This document shows positions 1-7,007 of a stretch of 9,931 nucleotides of DNA, in pieces. Numbering within the stretch: the stretch's first letter is position 1; every line of letters begins with the position of its first letter. The translations under genes were made by a program, and so were the position numbers. The DNA is from Halonatronomonas sp051745085. GTDB lineage: Bacteria > Bacillota > Halanaerobiia > Halanaerobiales > Halarsenatibacteraceae. The notes under the pieces are model-generated. The model saw nothing but the letters and a program-made list of their open reading frames with translations. It had not been told where the DNA came from and did not search any database. The stretch is from NCBI GenBank assembly GCA_051745085.1, contig JBNJDR010000060.1, forward strand, positions 1 through 9,931, read 5' to 3'.

Positions 1-466
1 GACGATCATCAGGATAGCTGTCATCACTACTATGATATCATCTGATTTCTACATTAGCTTTACCTTAACTTTCCCTTTAGGGTTATATCTCGGCTTATTT
101 CAACTGTTTAGCTGAAAACTAACATAGACCTCCCCTGGTTGATTTAAAGTTATTCAAGTCATTCCGACCCTAAACACACCTGTCCATTTAACAGCAACTC
201 TTCCGGTTACACGTATTAACTGGCGCTACCCATCTCCCAGCAATAGGGCCTGCTGCTAACATTGGATTTCCTCATTTGTCGGGTGAGTCATCATAGACAG
301 ATGCCACCTCTGGTTCACATATTGTTTCGGACTAACCTTTCGCCTCAGGCTCTTTAGATTCCACTTCGCAGTGAACACCCTGCCTCTGTTGGCTTCACAT
401 ACCGCACCGGCAAGAACAGCATGGATAGGACTTTCACCTATTAAACTTTAATTTTACAAGGCACAC
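1..466 (-). mobile_element. Group II intron (class C-like), 5' part of the ribozyme, cut by the window edge
   Basis: Read on the minus strand, the element begins GTGTGCC at 466, matching the GUGYG 5' splice-site consensus. It then shows the block order I know from bacterial class C introns such as the Oceanobacillus iheyensis one: AGGTGAAAGTCC, then AGGGTGTTCACTGCGAAGTG, GGAATCTAAAGAGCCTGAGG, GATGACTC, AAATCC, GGGGAGGTCT and CATAGTAG. These belong to domains I-III. The reverse transcriptase gene and the 3' end would lie beyond position 1. No protein is encoded in the visible part. The element sits directly after the terminator at 467-499, the usual target of class C introns. Recognition rests on remembered sequence blocks, not on a covariance-model search. 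Confidence 0.88.
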
Positions 467-499
467 CGACAAAAACCGGGAGGTGTCTGACACCTCCCG
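467..499 (-). terminator. Rho-independent terminator of the operon
   Basis: A perfect inverted repeat pairs 477-486 with 490-499 (10 bp, GC-rich) around a 3-nt loop at 487-489. On the minus strand it is followed by TTTTT (475-471). It starts 8 nt after the stop codon of the last thioredoxin-like gene, so it is the natural end of the eleven-gene transcript. The group II intron begins a few bases after the T-tract. Confidence 0.93.
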
Positions 500-507
500 A
501 TATATTT

Positions 508-1074
508 TCAAGTTAATGAATCAATAAAATTTTCTATATTATCTTCATTAATCTCTCTTCGATATATTTTTATAATTATGCCTTTGATATCAACAAATAC
601 AGTGGTCGGCAAATTAATCACACCTAAACTATTAGCTGCAACCCCTTCAGTATCTAATAGAACAGGAAAAGAAAAATCTTCTCCTGCTAAATATTCATTA
701 ACAGCTTCCTTATCATCCTGTAAATTAACCGCAATAACTATAATATCTTCTTGATTCTGTTTATAAACTTCCTGCATAACTGGTTTTTCTTGCCTACATG
801 GGCCACACCATGTTGCCCAAAAATTTAAAATTACCGCCTTTTCTCCCTGATAACTCCTTAACTCCTTAAGCTGTTCATTCTCATCCGCGAAAATAATATT
901 AGGGCATAAAGAACCTTCAGCCATAGTTTCTCGGTCAGTTTCCACAGACTCGACCTGCCATAACAGGTGATATCTTTCTACTTCAGAATCAGCTAAATAA
1001 TTTGATATCACTATATACGCTATCAAAACAATAATCAAACTTATGGTGCCAACTAATATCAATTTTTTTCTCAT
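508..1074 (-). CDS. Membrane-anchored thioredoxin-like protein, TlpA/ResA family
   Basis: A 188-residue thiol-disulfide oxidoreductase predicted to be held outside the membrane by an N-terminal segment (residues about 5-24). The thioredoxin fold contains NFWATWCGPC with the active CxxC at C90 and C93, and a cis-proline loop LPTT near residue 155. An extra cysteine, C57, lies before the fold. Family members (ResA, CcmG, TlpA) take electrons from CcdA and reduce disulfides, often in apocytochrome c CXXCH sites. Here CcdA and a CXXCH cytochrome are in the same operon, so that role fits. It is the last gene; a purine-rich GGGGG site precedes the ATG. A weak 7-bp hairpin (1094-1100 with 1105-1111) lies between it and the preceding gene. 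Family assignment is firm; the exact partner is inferred. Confidence 0.92.
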   Translation of the reverse strand: MRKKLILVGTISLIIVLIAYIVISNYLADSEVERYHLLWQVESVETDRETMAEGSLCPNIIFADENEQLKELRSYQGEKAVILNFWATWCGPCRQEKPVMQEVYKQNQEDIIVIAVNLQDDKEAVNEYLAGEDFSFPVLLDTEGVAANSLGVINLPTTVFVDIKGIIIKIYRREINEDNIENFIDSLT

Positions 1075-1126
1075 TAGAATTACCCCCGCTTTTAACTACA
1101 AACCTGTAGTTTTATTCAGGACGAAT

Positions 1127-1816
1127 TCAGAAGACCCCACCAACAATCTCTTTACTGGAATATAATTGTTGTTTTTGAATATAACGCATCTCTTTTATCG
1201 CTCCAGCAAACGCCTCTTCCGTCATACCTCCAAGATAAAAAATCCTTACTTTCCCTTCTGGATCTATAAATAGACTAGTTGGGGTTCCCTTTATTCTATA
1301 GAAATCTTCTAATCTACCCTCCCGATCATAAATAACATCTAAAGTTAGCCGCCAATCTGACTCAAACCTTTCTTCATAACGAGAAGGAAAAGAAACTATC
1401 CCCGGATGAGCATCAAGTTCACCTTCCATCAAATTAAATAGCACCTCTTCTTCATCCTGAAGATTAATAGTTATAATCTTTAAGTTATCATATTTTTCTT
1501 TAACTTTCATAAGAATCGGCATAGTGCCAATAGAAGGAGGACAGGAACAGCTCCAGAATATCACCACCATTTCATCACCAGATTGATATTCAGATAGTTT
1601 AAACTCTCCCCTCACTGGATTGGTAAAGCTAAAATCAGAATATTCAAGTCCTCCTACTACTTCCTGATCAGTTAATATACTATCCAGCTCAAATACTAAC
1701 TCATTTATATCGATATCAGTACTTTCTTTACCTCTTTGCTGTTGAACAAAATATAAACCAAAAATAATTATTCCGATTACCAATAACGTAATCAATAAAA
1801 TACTTTTTTTACTCAT
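1127..1816 (-). CDS. Membrane-anchored thioredoxin-like protein with a CSCPPS active site
   Basis: A 229-residue protein with an N-terminal membrane anchor (about residues 5-24) and a TlpA-like thioredoxin domain (about 55-215). The motif region reads FWSCSCPPS where relatives have FWATWCxxC: C92 is in the place of the first active cysteine, the second is replaced by S95, and an extra C90 lies two residues upstream. The cis-proline loop is GTPTS. A roughly 30-residue insertion rich in charged and aromatic residues precedes that loop. It lies between ccdA and the classical TlpA/ResA-type gene, with gaps of 14 and 52 nt. It may use a CxC disulfide, act as a monothiol protein, or have lost redox activity and serve for binding. 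The fold is confident; the chemistry is not known. Confidence 0.87.
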   Translation of the reverse strand: MSKKSILLITLLVIGIIIFGLYFVQQQRGKESTDIDINELVFELDSILTDQEVVGGLEYSDFSFTNPVRGEFKLSEYQSGDEMVVIFWSCSCPPSIGTMPILMKVKEKYDNLKIITINLQDEEEVLFNLMEGELDAHPGIVSFPSRYEERFESDWRLTLDVIYDREGRLEDFYRIKGTPTSLFIDPEGKVRIFYLGGMTEEAFAGAIKEMRYIQKQQLYSSKEIVGGVF

Positions 1817-1830
1817 AATCCCACCCCTAT

Positions 1831-2541
1831 CTATAACTGGAGTAGTCCAGATCCCCTAAACCAATAATATAGCAGATATATGCCCGTGATGATTAAAAAA
1901 AGAGCAACTATCGTATGCATATAAGGTACAATCTTTTTTAACCAGCGTAAAATTAAATCTCTCATTAAAAACGCCAGGATAGATATTATAGTAACCATTA
2001 AACCCATTCCTAATGAAAAAGCTATAAAATTTATTAAACCTTCAAAAAAACTATCAGATGTAAAAGTCGTTAAGATAACAGTTAAAAAAATCGGTAAAAT
2101 ACAACCGATAGAGGCTAAAGCATATGAAATACCGTAAATATAAAGAGATGTAAATACCCCTCTTTTTTTATTTTCAAGTTGGATATTAAAATTTAAACCC
2201 ACTTCAAGTTTCTCAGGATATAGAAGAAGTCCTAACCCGTAAATGAAAAACAGAACTCCTATCAAAACTGCCATCCAGGGGGCATATCTTAACATAGATC
2301 TTCCTAATACAGATATTAGTATACCTAAAAGAGTGAAAACTGAAATAAAACCTGCCGTCATAGAAATGCCTGCTTTCAAACCAGAGAGGAAAAGATCAAT
2401 AATTTTATCATTCTTCCTTCTTTTACCCTTGCCAATAATGTAAACTACATAAGCAGGTAATAATATTACCCCGCAGGGATTAAAAGCTGCCATGAGACCA
2501 GCAGTAAAAGGTAATGATAAGGAAAAAATTCTGGTAAACAT
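1831..2541 (-). CDS. ccdA: CcdA/DsbD-type membrane thiol-electron transporter
   Basis: A 236-residue integral membrane protein with about six hydrophobic segments. It carries the two conserved cysteine motifs of the family, in FNPCG (C23, first helix) and SIGCILP (C147, fourth helix). In CcdA and the core of DsbD these two cysteines carry reducing equivalents from cytoplasmic thioredoxin to thioredoxin-like proteins outside the membrane. Two such proteins follow directly, so the three genes form a reducing branch. The length fits CcdA rather than full DsbD, whose soluble end domains are absent. Its ribosome binding site AAGGAG (2556-2551) overlaps the tatC stop codon, which suggests translational coupling. 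ResB/ResC or other haem-lyase genes are not in the window. Confidence 0.9.
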   Translation of the reverse strand: MFTRIFSLSLPFTAGLMAAFNPCGVILLPAYVVYIIGKGKRRKNDKIIDLFLSGLKAGISMTAGFISVFTLLGILISVLGRSMLRYAPWMAVLIGVLFFIYGLGLLLYPEKLEVGLNFNIQLENKKRGVFTSLYIYGISYALASIGCILPIFLTVILTTFTSDSFFEGLINFIAFSLGMGLMVTIISILAFLMRDLILRWLKKIVPYMHTIVALFLIITGIYLLYYWFRGSGLLQL

Positions 2542-2554
2542 AGGGCATCTCTCC

Positions 2555-3247
2555 TTAGTTAATAAGCTTAGCTATTAATAAACTCCCTTCAAATAAAATA
2601 ATTAAAGGAAGAGCTAGCATCAATTGTGTTATAACATCAGGAGGAGTTAATATTGCTCCAATAACAAATATTATTATAATAATATAACGGCGCATACTTG
2701 ACAAACTATCTACTGAGGTAATCCCAATTTTTATCAATAGATTTAATACTAAAGGCAGCTCAAAAATCAAACCAAACGGTAATAAAAAGGCAAGTAAAAA
2801 AGAAAAATAAAACCCTAAAGAAATTAGAGGTTCTAAGTCAACATTTCCAAAACCTAATAAAAATTTCATTCCTAAAGGCATAACAATAATAAAACCAAAT
2901 ATAACCCCCAAATAAAACATAATAATTGAACTGGGAAGAATAATATAAAAAAACTTTTTTTCATTTTGATAAAGGGCAGGTAATATGAACTTCCAAAATT
3001 GAAATAAGATAATCGGCAGAGCAGCAATTACACCACCAAGAATAGATACTTTAATATAGGTTAAAAATGCTTCTGCCGGACTTAGAAAAACCAGATCTCC
3101 CACAGGCTGAGACAAATAACCGATCAAATGCTCAGAAAAAAAATAAGCTATAATCGAAAAAATAATTATACTGACAAAAGAAATGATTATCCTTTTACGT
3201 AATTCAGTTAAATGATCGATCAATGTCATAGCAGTTTCTTCTGTCAT
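2555..3247 (-). CDS. tatC: Sec-independent protein translocase TatC
   Basis: The twin-arginine signal receptor of the Tat translocase: a 230-residue protein with six predicted membrane helices. Family marks include HLTELRKRI in the N-terminal cytoplasmic segment, LSPAEAFLTYIKVS in the first outer loop, the ILPALYQNEKKF stretch and FELPLV near helix 4. Its length is close to that of many TatC proteins. It starts at ATG 3247 after AGGAGG with a 9-nt gap. tatA lies immediately upstream, separated by 78 nt holding a 12-bp hairpin. No tatB gene is visible, as in minimal TatA/TatC systems. The twin-arginine substrate E1 alpha in the same operon suggests that this translocase is dedicated to it, or at least co-produced with it. 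Confidence 0.96.
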   Translation of the reverse strand: MTEETAMTLIDHLTELRKRIIISFVSIIIFSIIAYFFSEHLIGYLSQPVGDLVFLSPAEAFLTYIKVSILGGVIAALPIILFQFWKFILPALYQNEKKFFYIILPSSIIMFYLGVIFGFIIVMPLGMKFLLGFGNVDLEPLISLGFYFSFLLAFLLPFGLIFELPLVLNLLIKIGITSVDSLSSMRRYIIIIIFVIGAILTPPDVITQLMLALPLIILFEGSLLIAKLIN

Positions 3248-3276
3248 CTATACATCCCTCCTGTCAAATAACTTAA

Positions 3277-3307
3277 AAGAGGGAATACTATAAAGGTATT
3301 CCCTCTT
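3277..3307 (-). promoter_or_regulatory. Intercistronic hairpin between tatA and tatC
   Basis: A perfect 12-bp stem pairs 3277-3288 with 3296-3307 around a 7-nt loop. On the minus strand the stem ends in CTCTT followed by TTAAG, a short T-run. It could be a leaky terminator or an RNA-stabilising 3' end for tatA. The structure is directly visible; its function is inferred. Confidence 0.6.
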
Positions 3308-3325
3308 CATCTAATTTAAATCCAC

Positions 3326-3511
3326 TTAATCTTTTTGGGAGCCTTCTTTAGTATTTTCATCATCACTTTCAGATATTTCTTTTGCTGCGGATCTAAACTC
3401 TTTAATGCCTTCCCCAATTGCTTTACCAGCCTCTGGAATTCTTTTAGGGCCTAAAACGATCAAAACTATTACTAAAATTATAACCAATTCTGTTGGGCCA
3501 AGTCCAAACAT
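3326..3511 (-). CDS. tatA: Sec-independent protein translocase TatA
   Basis: The pore-forming, membrane-weakening subunit of the Tat translocase. The sequence begins MFGLGPTEL, has one short hydrophobic helix (VIILVIVLIVL), then the LGPKRIPEAGKAIGEGIKEF amphipathic helix and a charged tail, all typical of TatA. The frame is open from a GTG at 3520, but that codon overlaps the ribosome binding site AGGAGG (3525-3520). The ATG at 3511 (8 nt spacing) or at 3514 (5 nt) is the better start, giving 61 or 62 residues. It lies between the SGNH-like gene and tatC, with a hairpin on each side. TatA is normally needed in excess over TatC, which fits separate mRNA control. Confidence 0.95.
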   Translation of the reverse strand: MFGLGPTELVIILVIVLIVLGPKRIPEAGKAIGEGIKEFRSAAKEISESDDENTKEGSQKD

Positions 3512-3539
3512 CATCCTCACCTCCTATCATGATAATAAA

Positions 3540-4496
3540 CTATTTATATTCGAGGATTATCTCGGTGAGATAATCCTCAATCAAAGCCTCAACCCCGGAG
3601 CGATTTAAATGATCTGGATCTATAAAATAATCCTCCTGATTTGATAAATCTCTTAGATCATAAAATGGAATATTATTCTCCTGAATAAATACTTCCAATT
3701 TCCTATCATATTCAGCTAGATCAGGAATAGTTTCATACAATCTCTCTGTAAATATTTCTCTTTGAGGTGGTCTTATTATAATAAAATCTTTCCCCTCTGT
3801 TTTAACTTCTAAAGCAAGCTCAGCAAGTAAATCAAAATATCTCGAAAATAGTTCCGGATTCAATCCCTCTGAGTATAGATAATTAACCCTCTCTATATCT
3901 TTTTTTTCAGTATGAAAAAAGGTTTCATCGAAATTTATTTCACCCTCTGGTCGGTCACTCTGAAATCTCTGCTGATTATTGATCTTTGAAAATCCTGCCA
4001 GGTAATCTATAGCTGGACCGATACTGGTTAATAAACCGTGAGAATAATAGGAGAAATATTGTTGGGTCAAGTCAGGACAAAAACAAGCTCTTCGGTAGAA
4101 ATCCAGGTCTCCAATTCTTGATTCATTCCATGCTTTAGCGTGAAAAGCAAAAGGAGAAAAAACGTAAATAAGATTATTAGCCTCGTGATCACGGCTAAAA
4201 TATTCGTACAAAAATAAATTAGGAACGATACCGCCACCTGGAAAAGAAAGATTTATAACCTCTGAATCAGTCATATCTTCCATTTTTTCTTTCATATCCC
4301 CGTAAGTTAAAGGATTTGCTCGAGAAGAACCGAGAATTAAAAAATCAATAGTAGAATTTTCTAAAGTTTGAATCTTATAAATCCGATTAAATTCTGTATT
4401 ATTCATTATTAGTTTTTCCGACCAATAATACAGGCCGAGATATATTAATAGACCTATCAATATAAATATACCTGCTCTTTTTAAAAAACTCTCCAT
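3540..4496 (-). CDS. Membrane-anchored SGNH/AlgJ- or DltD-like protein
   Basis: A 318-residue protein with an N-terminal membrane segment (about residues 8-25) and a predicted extracytoplasmic domain. Marks of the SGNH hydrolase superfamily are FLILGSSRA (block I, probable nucleophile S58) and FIDPDHLNRSG near the end, with a D293-xx-H296 dyad. The conserved SFPGGG segment at about 84-89 may be block II. Proteins of this type are often encoded beside MBOAT acyltransferases (AlgI with AlgJ/AlgX, DltB with DltD) and take part in O-acylation or deacylation of extracellular polymers. The MBOAT gene lies 27 nt upstream. A C138-F-C140 pair is unusual. The coding end contains a perfect 12-bp hairpin. 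The exact family and substrate are not determined. Confidence 0.78.
   Translation of the reverse strand: MESFLKRAGIFILIGLLIYLGLYYWSEKLIMNNTEFNRIYKIQTLENSTIDFLILGSSRANPLTYGDMKEKMEDMTDSEVINLSFPGGGIVPNLFLYEYFSRDHEANNLIYVFSPFAFHAKAWNESRIGDLDFYRRACFCPDLTQQYFSYYSHGLLTSIGPAIDYLAGFSKINNQQRFQSDRPEGEINFDETFFHTEKKDIERVNYLYSEGLNPELFSRYFDLLAELALEVKTEGKDFIIIRPPQREIFTERLYETIPDLAEYDRKLEVFIQENNIPFYDLRDLSNQEDYFIDPDHLNRSGVEALIEDYLTEIILEYK
3552..3578 (-). repeat. Perfect 12-bp inverted repeat inside the end of the SGNH-like gene
   Basis: Positions 3552-3563 pair fully with 3567-3578 around a 3-nt loop. The repeat lies in the last codons of the SGNH-like gene, about 40 nt before the tatA start. There is no T-run directly after it on the minus strand, so a classical terminator is unlikely. 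It could be an mRNA processing or stabilising element that defines the 5' end of a tatA transcript. Confidence 0.55.
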
Positions 4497-4523
4497 AATT
4501 ATCTCAACCCCTAACGAGCCCCA

Positions 4524-5975
4524 TTAAAATTGCATATAGATAAACTCTCCGAACCCCCATTGGCCAAGCAAAAGAAGTGCTACTATCAAAGCATAATAAA
4601 ATCCCCAGCGCCAGAAAATGGCTCTTTCATTCAGCCAGTCCCAGAAAGAAACCTTTTGTTGAAAAATCTCTATTATCATCACAAAAGCAATTAAAATAAA
4701 TGAAAGGTAATGATCAGTTTGAAAAGAAAAAATTCTAACCATCCTGGGCAAATTTTCTATATTAGAATATAGTCTATTGAAAATGGTAAGAGCATCACCA
4801 ACACTATTAGCCCGGAAAAAAACCCAGGTAATTAGAATCAAATGAAATGTAAATAAGACTGAAACAATTTTCATGAAAAGACTATTAGCAAATCCAGGAA
4901 CTGCATTTTTAAATCTTTCCCAGACGGGATTCAAACTAACTTCACCCCAGATATACAGGCCATTAATCGCCCCCCATATGGGAAAAGTATAATTTACCCC
5001 GAAACCTATACCAGCATGCCATATCCCACTGACTATGAACACAAACATCAAATTAAAATAGTATCTAACGATATTGACCCGATTTCCGCCCATAGGAATA
5101 TATAAATATTCTTTGAACCAGGTACCCAGAGAAATATGCCAGCGGGAATTCCAAAATTCTGAAACCCGGGTCGATAAATATGGCTGCTTAAAATTTCCCA
5201 TCAAATTAAAACCAAGTAATCTCGTAGCACCCCGAGCTATATCAGAATATGCAGAAAAATCCAGGTATATTTGAAAAGCGAAATAATATACACCAAGCAG
5301 TAAGACTAAAGGGGGAGTATATTGAGGATCAGTAAAAGCTTCTTTCACCATAGGCGCCAGCCTGTCTGCAATAACAACTTTTTTAAAGAGCCCCCATAAG
5401 ATCAACCTCGAACCAACCGTAATATTTTCTGGCGATAAAGAAATTTTCTTTTTTATATTGGGTAAAAAGTTTCTAGCCCTCTCTATCGGCCCGGCAAATA
5501 TTTTAGGGAAAAAGGCAATATAAAGGGCTACCCTTCCTAAATGGCGCTCAGGCTCCACTTTACCTCTATAAATATCTACTAAATACGTAACAGCAGAAAA
5601 AGTATAAAATGATAAACCGACTGGAAGTAAAAACTCCGGCTGAATTATCGATAACCCAGCTACACTATTCACCTGCTGAATTACAAAATCTCCTAATTTA
5701 TAGAGAGCTAGCATACCCATATTGATAAAAAGACCTAAAATTAGCATGCTTTTATTCATGCTTCCATCTGCTCTTTTAATGGCAAGACCGCAAGCATAGG
5801 TTCCTATTGTGGCCAGTACCAGTAAAAGCAGCGGCTCAAGTCTCATATCCCAGCTGGTATAAAAATAGATACTGGCCCCAAGGAGTAATGTCCAGCGGTA
5901 ACGATGAGGAAAAAGGTAATATAACGTCACCACCACGATTAAGAAACCTAGAAAAGGGATCGAGTTAAATAGCAT
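4524..5975 (-). CDS. MBOAT family O-acyltransferase, AlgI-like
   Basis: A 483-residue multi-pass membrane enzyme of the AlgI/DltB/PatA type. It begins with the typical MLFNSIPFLGFL and contains the diagnostic middle region: YLDFSAYSDIARGATRLLGF (about 237-256), EFWNSRWHISLGTWFKEYLY with H280, IPMGGNR, and SGIWH with the invariant catalytic H320. Such enzymes carry acyl groups, usually acetyl from a cytoplasmic donor, across the membrane to a polysaccharide, cell-wall polymer or protein outside. The stretch after H320 (GIGFGVNYTFP) is somewhat longer than the GASWNF of many AlgI proteins. It pairs with the SGNH-like gene directly downstream. Its substrate and its link to the exported E1 enzyme are unknown. 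Confidence 0.93.
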   Translation of the reverse strand: MLFNSIPFLGFLIVVVTLYYLFPHRYRWTLLLGASIYFYTSWDMRLEPLLLLVLATIGTYACGLAIKRADGSMNKSMLILGLFINMGMLALYKLGDFVIQQVNSVAGLSIIQPEFLLPVGLSFYTFSAVTYLVDIYRGKVEPERHLGRVALYIAFFPKIFAGPIERARNFLPNIKKKISLSPENITVGSRLILWGLFKKVVIADRLAPMVKEAFTDPQYTPPLVLLLGVYYFAFQIYLDFSAYSDIARGATRLLGFNLMGNFKQPYLSTRVSEFWNSRWHISLGTWFKEYLYIPMGGNRVNIVRYYFNLMFVFIVSGIWHAGIGFGVNYTFPIWGAINGLYIWGEVSLNPVWERFKNAVPGFANSLFMKIVSVLFTFHLILITWVFFRANSVGDALTIFNRLYSNIENLPRMVRIFSFQTDHYLSFILIAFVMIIEIFQQKVSFWDWLNERAIFWRWGFYYALIVALLLLGQWGFGEFIYMQF

Positions 5976-6015
5976 TTTTCATACACCTCACCCCTCTATC
6001 CACAAAAAGTCAATT

Positions 6016-6639
6016 CTAATAACCAGGTAAGCTTTCCAACCAGCTCTCAGGAACGAGATCAGGAATTGGTTCATTAATACTAAGATAATATGCCATCTCA
6101 TATTCTTTCTGCTCATTATCTGAAACAAGTTTCTGATGATCCCGACTATTAAGCAGTACTCTCCAGCGATTAAAGTCATAATCTCTGGTAAAAGTTATAC
6201 CCATTCCATGACAGACTCCACATTCGTCTAATACATATTCTCTACCACTGGGGGGTAAATTAACTTCAGAAATATCTTCATCTCTATCTTCTTCAGGAAT
6301 AGGGAAATTTACCTGCAAATATCTCAAAAGAGTTTCAGCCCTTCTATCTTTGCCCAGGTATTCTAGTTCCTCTACGTCTTCTTCTAAAGCTTCTAAAATA
6401 TTTGTTCCATCAACAGATTGATTTTCAAAATATTCTCTCCAACCTTCATAATCTTTTTCCCAGCTTAATATTTCAACAAGACTATCAGATAAATCATATT
6501 CTTCAACAACTTCTTGGAAAATTGTATCACCACCATCGGGAACAAATTCAAAATCGTCGGCCGAGGTTATGATATTCACAGTTACTACAATCACCAGGAA
6601 TAAAATAAATAATGATATTATAGTCTTTTTTCTCATCAT
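6016..6639 (-). CDS. Membrane-anchored mono-heme cytochrome c
   Basis: A 207-residue protein with an N-terminal hydrophobic segment (residues about 6-26; signal peptide or anchor), a long acidic region (about 27-130) and a C-terminal cytochrome c domain. The haem site is ECGVCH (C140, C143, H144). The following pattern, with W159 and EMAYYLSINEP (182-191), resembles the cytochrome domains of quinohemoprotein amine dehydrogenase alpha chains. The distal ligand is not certain; M146 or M182 are candidates. The protein would act outside the cytoplasmic membrane, the same side as an exported E1 complex, and is the obvious candidate electron carrier in this operon. Either of two adjacent ATG codons could be the start; GAGAGGGG precedes them. 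Confidence 0.85.
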   Translation of the reverse strand: MMRKKTIISLFILFLVIVVTVNIITSADDFEFVPDGGDTIFQEVVEEYDLSDSLVEILSWEKDYEGWREYFENQSVDGTNILEALEEDVEELEYLGKDRRAETLLRYLQVNFPIPEEDRDEDISEVNLPPSGREYVLDECGVCHGMGITFTRDYDFNRWRVLLNSRDHQKLVSDNEQKEYEMAYYLSINEPIPDLVPESWLESLPGY

Positions 6640-6655
6640 TATACCCCTCTCTTTC

Positions 6656-6940
6656 TTACGATTTTTCTTCTGCCCTTTCTAAAATTTCTACATTTTTTAA
6701 AGTAAAAACTGGAACTTTTTCAACTCTAATCTGCATATCAGAAGGAAACCGCCGTACGCTTAATTCACTGATCTTAGTTTCAGTTTCTTCATTGTAATAT
6801 TGCTCTCCACAACGTTCGCATATAAAAGCCGGTACGTCTTCGATTATTACTAATCTGTCAAATCTCCATAATGACATTTTCACCACATCTGGATGCGTAT
6901 CCCCCCCACATATCGGACAGGCTTGATTCAATTCTTCCAT
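6656..6940 (-). CDS. YgiT-type zinc-finger protein
   Basis: A 94-residue soluble protein. CPIC (C8, C11) and CERC (C41, C44) form a zinc-binding site as in the N-terminal domain of MqsA/YgiT antitoxins, with the usual IIEDVPAFICERCGEQYY core. No MqsR-like toxin and no C-terminal helix-turn-helix domain are seen; the tail (about 55-94) has the ETETKISEL segment common in stand-alone members. It has no signal or membrane segment, so it should stay in the cytoplasm. It lies between the E1 genes and the cytochrome gene. A regulatory, chaperone or proofreading role for the exported enzyme is possible but not shown. The start is supported by GGGGGA upstream of the ATG. Confidence 0.85.
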   Translation of the reverse strand: MEELNQACPICGGDTHPDVVKMSLWRFDRLVIIEDVPAFICERCGEQYYNEETETKISELSVRRFPSDMQIRVEKVPVFTLKNVEILERAEEKS

Positions 6941-6968
6941 AAGTATCCCCCTTTTAAAAATATCATTA

Positions 6969-6991
6969 GGAGGGGGGGAGAACCCCCCTCC
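6969..6991 (-). promoter_or_regulatory. GC-rich hairpin between E1 beta and the zinc-finger gene
   Basis: A perfect 9-bp stem of G/C-rich arms pairs 6969-6977 with 6983-6991 around a 5-nt loop. On the minus strand the stem is followed after about 7 nt by ATTTTT. It resembles a leaky terminator or a 3' stabilising stem. It could make the E1 alpha/beta message more abundant than the rest of the operon. Confidence 0.6.
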
Positions 6992-7007
6992 ATTTGGTCT
7001 TAATTAA

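Noticed and set aside
508..1816. The two thioredoxin-like genes as a simple recent duplication
   Set aside because: They share the fold and anchor, but active sites, lengths and inserts differ strongly, so a recent tandem duplication is not supported.
3518..3520. GTG at 3520 as the start of tatA
   Set aside because: The codon overlaps the AGGAGG ribosome binding site, and the conserved TatA start MFGLGPTEL begins at 3511.
3405..3608. Plus-strand open frame opposite tatA
   Set aside because: It is a mirror frame of tatA and of the end of the SGNH-like gene, with no family similarity.
5988..6179. A 63-codon minus-strand open frame overlapping the cytochrome gene
   Set aside because: It lies in another frame inside the cytochrome c coding region, and the cytochrome frame carries the CXXCH site, signal segment and ribosome binding site.
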